Assembly: GCF_003286085.1 (NCBI RefSeq)
Contig: NW_020825298.1
Location: 14,384,001-14,448,000 of the forward strand
Direction: 5' to 3'
Length of the DNA stretch: 64,000 nt
Origin: Drosophila persimilis
Taxonomy: Eukaryota > Arthropoda > Insecta > Diptera > Drosophilidae
Made by a program: the position numbers and the translations under genes
Part shown: one piece after another, positions 58,188 through 64,000 of the stretch
Layout: each line of letters begins with the position of its first letter
How positions within the stretch are numbered: position 1 is the stretch's first letter
Notes under the pieces: model-generated
Databases searched by the model: none
What the model saw: only the letters and a program-made list of their open reading frames with translations
Told to the model about the DNA's origin: nothing

Positions 58188-61100
58188 ATGGATGGAAATT
58201 TTGATTCAGACTCTTCCGAGAGTGGGGCAATAAGCATAAGAGCCTCTGATAACTATAGGGAAATAACTGTTGGCAAGCAGATCTGCATTATGCCGCCCCG
58301 ACCAGGCACTGCGGTGATGAACTACCAGGAGCTGTACATACCACGCGACCAGTTGACCTCCGTCTTCTATCCCATCGAGGAGGCACAGCGCTGGCTCACG
58401 TTAGTCGACAAAATGGGAAAATCGCACCGCTTTCCCTTGCCAACCATTCTGCCGAAGGTGATTCAGACCCGGTATGTGCCCAAGCGACAGCTGCCCAAGG
58501 ACGTAGAGGTGGATCGTCGTCGGCGGCAGTATCAGAAGATCAATCTAAACGAGGAGCTCTTGCTGGCGGGCCTCACCGACGACGTACTGCAGCCTACCGA
58601 GGAGCAGTACAACGTGATGTCGGAGTTTGCCTTTCCGCACAAGTTCCCCCTCAGCTACTTTGACGATAGTAACTATGACACCAATTCGCCGGAAGCCTGG
58701 TTCGATCTGGGCGTGGTTGGAGACGCACACTATCCGCTTCCGGCAAAGGCGTATCTACCATTCAACCGCAGCTTGCTCAACTGCCAGTGGGTTCTGGCTT
58801 CCGTCTCGGCGTACAACGAAGATACGGACATGTGGACACTGCTCTCCCTGGAGGATTGCTGCACCTATGAGGTGCCCAAGCTGCAGTTCATGTTCCTGGC
58901 CGAGAATCCGCACAAGTACATAAGTCGCCTAAAGGCCGCCGTTCACGAGCGCTACAAGGGCGAGCAGCTGATGCTGATGGAGCTTATTGTCGACTGCGTG
59001 CTCCACGAGGACATCGAGTCGACGGCCTTCTACAGCTTCAAGCCCATCGAGGCAGTGCTTCAGGCGGCCACGGTCTCCGAGCAGTGTAAGCGACGACTAC
59101 GATCGGAGGTCAATTTGGTCTTTGAGCGCCTGATGGCTCTCTACGAGCTGGAGCAGTTCATCATTACGATGCCCAAGGAGTTTCCGCAGTTCCGCAACAT
59201 CAATCTCAAGGATTTTCTGCCCCGTGACTTTCACAACGACACCTCCGACCGCGAGAGAGCCGAGGTGCAGGCCCTTGGCATAACCATGTCGAAAAAGCGC
59301 TATGCCTACCTGGAGGCAAGTCTCTTTTATTGTATCGGCGGCTTCGAGGCCATGGCCGGTGTGGCCATCGAGTGCCAGCATATCGAAAAAATGTCCATCT
59401 TCATCTGCAACTTCAGCAAGCCCCTGGCGCTGGCGGACTTTCTGGAGTCGCAGGAGGCGCACAGCGACAATGTGGCCACGTATCTCAAGGTCTACTGGCC
59501 CCAGCAGCTCACCTCCGTCATTACCGTGGTGCTACGGGCGCTGGGCAAGGGCTATCTGGACATTGCCCTGCACGACTGGACCGTGTATCTGATGTGCAAG
59601 ATCTCCAGATTCATATTGCAGGTGAAATTTCGCATGCAAGACTCCATGGAAGTGCTGCTGGAGACCTCGCTCATGAACTTCTCGCACTTTGTGTGCGATC
59701 CCTGCCTGCAGTTCCTGCAGCTGAAGACGAACTTCAAGTGGACCAGCAACTACATTGACACGGAGTTCCCCTTTCCCAAGCCCGTATTCGCCATGACCCT
59801 GGGCATCAACGAGGATCGTAAGGTGTTCTACTCCACCGATCCTGATGAATTCCAGCCCGCTCTGATGGACATCTACAAGAGGGGCCTGGAGAAAACCTCT
59901 GGCGTGAAGATGATCGACGCTACAGTGATGACCTTCCTTAAATTCGCCCCCAATTTGTACATCCTGACTGTGGAGCTGATTGAGGACAAGTTCCTGATTG
60001 AGAACGAGCTGATGCGGCACTGCTATGCCAAGGCCGTGCTGCCCCTCAAGGCGTACGCGCGGATGTACGAGAGATTCATAGACTTCTATCTGCTGAACCT
60101 CAACCACTACATGGCGAGCTATGCGGCGGCCAAGAAGCCGTCCTCGGAGGTCAAGCGGGACATACTCGAGCACAAGCGTTTGAAGGAGGAGCTGCGTGTG
60201 ATTCTGCCGGCCTTCATTACCATTGGACCTTTCTACATCAACGTGGACACGCTGAAGCAGTTCCTCATCAAAAAGCGCATCGAGGTCGTGCGTCGCATTT
60301 TCGAGTACTACGTGGATCGCATGTTCGAGACGAATGAACTGCTGCTGGAACGCTGTTTGGAGGTGTTCAACAAGATTGCCGAGCGGCCCATCAGCATCGA
60401 GCATCTGTACAGCATTCGGGACTTTGCAGCCACTGTGCCGGATGTGGTCGACCAGCTGCGGGCAGACATACAGATCATGTGGCTGGAGTACGATCTGCTG
60501 GACAGTTTCTTTTATAATTTGAGCGATCACCAGTTCGCCATGAAATGGAACGTGTTCGCCTGGCCGCACCAGATCATGGTGCGTCTCTCCACCCTAAAGG
60601 AGGAGCAGAAGATCGATATTGAGGAGTTCCTGCGGCAGCATGCCAGCGAGTGCCAGGCGTTTGAGGAGCGCCTGGAGTCCCTCAACGATGAAGTCCAGGC
60701 CTTCTCCTTGGTCTTCAATACGAATCGAGCCCAGGAAACATCGGTGGACATCAAGAAGACCTGGGCGCTGATCAAGGAACTCGAGAAGGTCGGCCAGACG
60801 CTGCAGTACCGTCAGATGCTGTTCGAGCTGGAGCCACTCTCCGTGGAGTTCCTCCAGAGCATCATCGCCAGCTTCCAGCCCTACAAGCAGCTGTGGTACG
60901 CCTGCTCCAACTTCCTCAAGCTCGAGGAGGCCACGCTGGGCAATCCGATAGCCCAAGTGGAACTGGAGGAAGTGTGGAACAACCTGGAGGAGCTGCGCAG
61001 CGAGCTGAATGAATCCTTGGTCATATTCAACGAGAAACCCGAGATCATGGAAGTGGCCCGGGTATTTATAGGGAAAATCGATGATTTCGTTCCGCTCTAC

Positions 61101-61391
61101 AACAGCATCAAGGATCTGCGCAACGAGAACTGGATGTACGTCCACTGGGCGGAGCTCAGCGCGGTGGTGGGCGCCGAGATCAAGTACACTATTTCCATGA
61201 ACTTTCAGTACCTGGTGCGCAAGGGCATCTTGGACTTTCTGCCTCAGGTGCATTACATCTCTGTGAAGGCCGACAACGAGGCTGAGAGTCTACGCGCCGC
61301 CCTGGAGGAGGAGGAGCGCCAGAAGCAGGCCGAACTGGATGCAATTCTGCTGCGCAAGCAGTTGCGCAAGTGCCGCCGGGATATACTCTAA
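58188..61391 (+). CDS. Motorless dynein heavy chain: tail and start of linker only
   Basis: The protein is 1067 residues in one intronless frame. It opens MDGNFDSDSSESGAISIRAS and has an ELYIPRDQLTSVFYPIEEAQRW segment like the N-terminus of axonemal inner-arm heavy chains (DNAH1/3/7/12 group). It has a helical tail throughout and, from about 860 on, the beginning of the DHC_N2 linker (IIASFQPYKQLWYACSNFLKLEE, LEEVWNNLEELRSELN, VPLYNSIKDLRNENWMYVHWAEL). It stops at RKQLRKCRRDIL after an E/Q-rich helix. Full heavy chains are about 4000 residues and carry six AAA+ modules; none is present and no P-loop (GKT/GKS) motif is seen. It cannot be a motor by itself and may act as a tail scaffold. It probably matches D. 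melanogaster CG9068 (from memory). It converges on tctn, with 46 bp between stop codons. Confidence 0.8.
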   Translation: MDGNFDSDSSESGAISIRASDNYREITVGKQICIMPPRPGTAVMNYQELYIPRDQLTSVFYPIEEAQRWLTLVDKMGKSHRFPLPTILPKVIQTRYVPKRQLPKDVEVDRRRRQYQKINLNEELLLAGLTDDVLQPTEEQYNVMSEFAFPHKFPLSYFDDSNYDTNSPEAWFDLGVVGDAHYPLPAKAYLPFNRSLLNCQWVLASVSAYNEDTDMWTLLSLEDCCTYEVPKLQFMFLAENPHKYISRLKAAVHERYKGEQLMLMELIVDCVLHEDIESTAFYSFKPIEAVLQAATVSEQCKRRLRSEVNLVFERLMALYELEQFIITMPKEFPQFRNINLKDFLPRDFHNDTSDRERAEVQALGITMSKKRYAYLEASLFYCIGGFEAMAGVAIECQHIEKMSIFICNFSKPLALADFLESQEAHSDNVATYLKVYWPQQLTSVITVVLRALGKGYLDIALHDWTVYLMCKISRFILQVKFRMQDSMEVLLETSLMNFSHFVCDPCLQFLQLKTNFKWTSNYIDTEFPFPKPVFAMTLGINEDRKVFYSTDPDEFQPALMDIYKRGLEKTSGVKMIDATVMTFLKFAPNLYILTVELIEDKFLIENELMRHCYAKAVLPLKAYARMYERFIDFYLLNLNHYMASYAAAKKPSSEVKRDILEHKRLKEELRVILPAFITIGPFYINVDTLKQFLIKKRIEVVRRIFEYYVDRMFETNELLLERCLEVFNKIAERPISIEHLYSIRDFAATVPDVVDQLRADIQIMWLEYDLLDSFFYNLSDHQFAMKWNVFAWPHQIMVRLSTLKEEQKIDIEEFLRQHASECQAFEERLESLNDEVQAFSLVFNTNRAQETSVDIKKTWALIKELEKVGQTLQYRQMLFELEPLSVEFLQSIIASFQPYKQLWYACSNFLKLEEATLGNPIAQVELEEVWNNLEELRSELNESLVIFNEKPEIMEVARVFIGKIDDFVPLYNSIKDLRNENWMYVHWAELSAVVGAEIKYTISMNFQYLVRKGILDFLPQVHYISVKADNEAESLRAALEEEERQKQAELDAILLRKQLRKCRRDIL

Positions 61392-61437
61392 AGGATTTTG
61401 TTTTAGCCTTTACTTTTCTTGTTTTACAAATGTTAAT

Positions 61438-63474
61438 CTAAATTAAATATTCTTTCATCTCTAGAGATCTGCCTTGAATATCCTTGAGGGCCATCCAGAA
61501 AAGCAGCATCGCAAGCACTACGATCTGATAGGCGATCACAGTTGCGGCGCCATTTGGTCGATTCTTCTCTAGATTGTAGAACATGGCCGAGACGCCCAGC
61601 GGCAGCTCCACATGCTGTTCGCTGCCATCGAACTCCAGGTCGTGTCTCTGCCCGAGGACGATCCTGGCATACTGCAGGACATTCTGATGCGGCACTCGTC
61701 CCTCGAGCAAGGCCACGTCTGCCATATGGAACTCGTAGCCGACGCTTAGGAACATGTTTCGGCAGCTCAGACTCTGCTGCACTTCATCGTAGAAGCCCTG
61801 AACGGGTGGCACTTCCTGGCCGTTCTCCTCGAAATAGAGCTGTATGGGGATCCAGCTCTCCGGGTGCGGTCTTCCCAGCTGTGACACAAAGACTTGGGTC
61901 ATCTCGTCCAGGCTGCTGCAGTTGTGGGGCAGCAGCTTCTTCCAGATCTCGGCCTGGAGGCTCTGACAGAACTCGGTGTGATTGGCATTTTCTTGGAGTA
62001 GTGGTGCTGCCTGATGCAGCAGACATTGCTTGGCAAGATCCACTCCGAAGCGTAGGACCTGTTCTTCATCCAATTTCCGTTGACAGTTTCCGCTGCGAGG
62101 CTTCCTGGAGAAGAGCGGCAGCCAATGGTAGTCCGGGTCATCGATTCTGGCATGAAAGTAGCTCAGGAGCTGCTGGTCCTCGCTGGTGTTTTGTGGCAGC
62201 ATTCTCGATAGGATTACGGGGGAGCCGGCTAGGTAGCCCAGTGGACCCGAGCTGGGCTTCGCCAGCGATTCATTTACAGTGGCAAATGTGACCGCGTAGT
62301 GCATCCAATTGAGTTCCGTGTCATCCTCTTCTGCAGGAGCTTCCCTGATCAAAAGTTTAGCCTCCAGAATGTTTGTAAAGTTGTGGATCAGTTGAAGTTC
62401 CAGACTCTCCACGGGAATATCCCATTGGGTGTCGTTTCCCGACTCGGGGCAAAGCACTCTTCCGTTGTCCAATTTCTGACATACTTGTATATTCAGAGAG
62501 TCCACTTCCTGCTCCTCCAAGTCTCTTGGCTTCGGCAGCAATCGATGGCTAGCAGTCAGATTGAGAATCGCCCACACACTCTCCTGCAATTGAGCCTGAT
62601 CTCTCATCAGGCAATTGCTGACCATCGGCTGCAAGTGTCGAACGAGCTGCTTCAGGTGGCACTGGGAGCTCTCGTAGGCCGCGGGAAGATCAAAGGTGGT
62701 CCACTGCTTGCTCTCTGGGTGCCACAGTTGCAAGGGTTGTCCGAGTTTGTACAGCGATGACAAGGATGGCGGCAGTGCGGGCTCCGTCTCGTAGGCTCCC
62801 AGTGGGTCTGGCCATTTCTTGTACTGCGAGGCGTCAAAGTTTTTGATCTTCGGCTTCACTTTGGCTGGCTTTGTGTTGCTTCGAAAGACACAAAGCCATC
62901 CATCGTTGATCTGGCAGGTGGGCAGGCCGTGGGTATACTGAAAGTCCTCCAATCTTGAGAGCAGCTGCGGCGGAGCCGACACCTTCAGGCAGCTAAAGAC
63001 CTGCCTGGTCTCTGTGGGACAATCGCGATCACAGCAGCAATTCAGATCGCACATCTTCGACCGCAGATCACAAGAGCAAAAATAGAACGAGTCATCCGGA
63101 AAGTTCTTAGAAATCTTTGGCGTCTCAGTGGCATTCAAGGGCTGTGCTTCGGCAGGGGCAACCTCCGCAGGAGTTGTGGTTTTCGGTGCATCTGTGGCCT
63201 TGGGCTTCTGTTGGGGTCGTGGTGGAAAAGTGTTGCTGGGAGTGCTGGTGGCCACTTCTGGCAAGGGGCTCGTAGAGCTAGCCAGATCGGTCATCGAGGA
63301 TACCGGCACAGGTGTGGTCGTGGTCGAGGTTCCTGGTTCCGTAGTGCTTGGGGGAGTGGGTGTGGGTGCGGCCGTGGTGTTGTAGTGTTGGGAGATTCCA
63401 ATCTTAATCGCGTGGGTTGGGGTACTGGGTGCTGTGATCAGACACAGGACCGACAGCAGAAGAAGCTTATCCAT
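61438..63474 (-). CDS. tctn: Tectonic, ciliary transition-zone protein
   Basis: The protein is 678 residues in a single exon. It has a signal peptide (MDKLLLLSVLCLITAPSTPT), then a Thr/Pro/Ser-rich mucin-like stretch to about residue 115. A Cys-rich motif, FYFCSCDLRSKMCDLNCCCD-RDCP (about 130-155), is diagnostic of tectonics. A long extracellular DUF1619-type domain follows (WLCVFRSNTKPAKVKPKI, SVGYEFHMADVALLEGRVPH). Near the C-terminus is one membrane segment, VIAYQIVVLAMLLFWMALKD. Tectonics work with the MKS/B9 complex at the base of cilia to gate membrane protein entry; in flies this serves sensory neurons and spermatocytes. The ATG lies 2 nt after the B9d2 stop codon and no separate promoter is visible, so it is probably the second cistron of a B9d2-tctn mRNA. 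Confidence 0.9.
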   Translation of the reverse strand: MDKLLLLSVLCLITAPSTPTHAIKIGISQHYNTTAAPTPTPPSTTEPGTSTTTTPVPVSSMTDLASSTSPLPEVATSTPSNTFPPRPQQKPKATDAPKTTTPAEVAPAEAQPLNATETPKISKNFPDDSFYFCSCDLRSKMCDLNCCCDRDCPTETRQVFSCLKVSAPPQLLSRLEDFQYTHGLPTCQINDGWLCVFRSNTKPAKVKPKIKNFDASQYKKWPDPLGAYETEPALPPSLSSLYKLGQPLQLWHPESKQWTTFDLPAAYESSQCHLKQLVRHLQPMVSNCLMRDQAQLQESVWAILNLTASHRLLPKPRDLEEQEVDSLNIQVCQKLDNGRVLCPESGNDTQWDIPVESLELQLIHNFTNILEAKLLIREAPAEEDDTELNWMHYAVTFATVNESLAKPSSGPLGYLAGSPVILSRMLPQNTSEDQQLLSYFHARIDDPDYHWLPLFSRKPRSGNCQRKLDEEQVLRFGVDLAKQCLLHQAAPLLQENANHTEFCQSLQAEIWKKLLPHNCSSLDEMTQVFVSQLGRPHPESWIPIQLYFEENGQEVPPVQGFYDEVQQSLSCRNMFLSVGYEFHMADVALLEGRVPHQNVLQYARIVLGQRHDLEFDGSEQHVELPLGVSAMFYNLEKNRPNGAATVIAYQIVVLAMLLFWMALKDIQGRSLEMKEYLI

Positions 63475-63476
63475 TT

Positions 63477-64000
63477 CTAATGGAATTCCACGCCGTATTC
63501 CTCGAACTTGCGAAAGATTAAGTGGAGATCAGCGATGACTTTTCCAGAGCTACGTGTCTGCAGCTTATAGCTAAAAGAGATTTCAAATATTAGGAGAACT
63601 CGCACAAAAACTGGATGGAGGCCATGTACCGCTCTACGCCCGAGAAAAGCAGATCGGTTTTGCTCAAAGACGCTCCGCCGCCGCCGAAGCGCTCGCGAAT
63701 GCTCTGCCACCAGCCGTTGGGCGCAACCTTCCAGGTGTTAATCTCCACCCGATGGGCACCGGGAGTGGCTGGAATGTGGGCAAAGCCGTAGCCAACGGGC
63801 CAGGACTGCTGTAGCACGTTCACTGCGTGCACCTCCACCAGCAGTGTGGGCCAGCCCTGGACGGCAGCGCAGCTCAGGTGAATGTCCAAGGGCGCCGCAA
63901 AGTCGGAGCAGCTCTCCAAACGGTTCGACGAGACGTGCGTTTGTCCGTGTACCTCGCCTTGAATCAAGCGCCAGGCGCTGCCTTTAATTGATATGCAAAT
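63477..64000 (-). CDS. B9d2: B9 domain-containing protein 2 (5' part cut by window end)
   Basis: The two exons seen are 63630 to beyond 64000 and 63477-63570, joined over a 59-bp intron (GTACAT...CTTTTAG). The joined protein reads ...GSAWRLIQGEVHGQTHVSSN...AAPLDIHLSC...QGWPTLLVEV...WPVGYGFAHIPATPGAHRVE...TWKVAPNGWW...FGGGGASLSKTDLLFSGVERYKLQT...FRKFEEYGVEFH. This follows human B9D2 motif by motif (HPIDLHFA, LQGWPRL, AGYGFCHVPSSPGTH, FSGADRY, NFDRYGVE). The amino end, about 30 residues, is outside or interrupted near 63985, where an AG acceptor may lie. B9d2 pairs with B9d1 and Mks1 in the transition-zone MKS module and localises with tectonic, which follows 2 nt after its TAG. Confidence 0.9.

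Noticed and set aside
59532-60569. 345-codon minus-strand ORF
   Set aside because: It is the antisense shadow of the dynein-tail coding region, rich in Leu/His/Gln/Val as expected from reverse reading of fly codons. The same holds for the 219-codon frame at 60594-61253 and the + strand 249-codon frame over tctn at 61542-62291.

Overview
This is nuclear DNA from a Drosophila-type fly. Introns are short (55-71 bp) with GTRAGT donors, CTAAT-like branch points and pyrimidine-rich acceptors. CT/CA microsatellites are frequent, DRE and 'motif 1' core promoter sequences occur, and there is a Helitron of the INE-1/SGM kind. The protein set fits Muller element B in D. melanogaster terms. The SGM-like element hints at the obscura group, but I cannot fix the species from the sequence alone.

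Region by region. 1-3.0 kb is AT-rich and gene-free but holds a textbook recursive splice site. 3.03-8.15 kb is one INE-1/SGM-like Helitron inflated by a 3.5-kb minisatellite with a 39/51-bp unit. 8.2-48.8 kb (transcript end near 50.8 kb) is the stathmin gene stai on the + strand. It has three alternative coding first exons: 9.67 kb with a cysteine-rich membrane-anchor peptide, 37.15 kb with a minimal peptide, and 44.5 kb with a ZZ-plus-C2H2 zinc-finger module. All three end in the same codon phase and fit the shared exons at 47.06-48.76 kb. The first intron is about 37 kb and carries a second recursive splice site at 35.26 kb. A complete KCMF1-like zinc-finger gene (41.29-43.66 kb, same strand) is nested inside it and is a tandem paralogue of the zinc-finger first exon of stai.

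Downstream, 51.9-54.4 kb has the convergent pair Arpc4 (+) and Wdr79 (-). 54.66-57.03 kb is a large inverted repeat built from a 120-bp unit. Its left side encloses a small, apparently spliced and polyadenylated transcription unit. This is the least explained part of the window and could be a hairpin-RNA locus or a fold-back element.

57.2-64 kb is a compact block with a ciliary theme: an unrecognised small protein (-), head-to-head with a motorless dynein-heavy-chain-tail protein (+), which is tail-to-tail with a B9d2-tctn pair (-). The two reading frames of that pair are 2 nt apart and look dicistronic. B9d2 and Tectonic belong to the transition-zone (MKS) complex, so the whole block may be used together in ciliated sensory neurons and sperm.

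The long stai intron (9.7-47 kb) contains many chance ORFs in G/C-rich and simple-sequence DNA. I found no convincing nested gene there except the KCMF1-like one. Splice junctions were read by eye and have no transcript support here.
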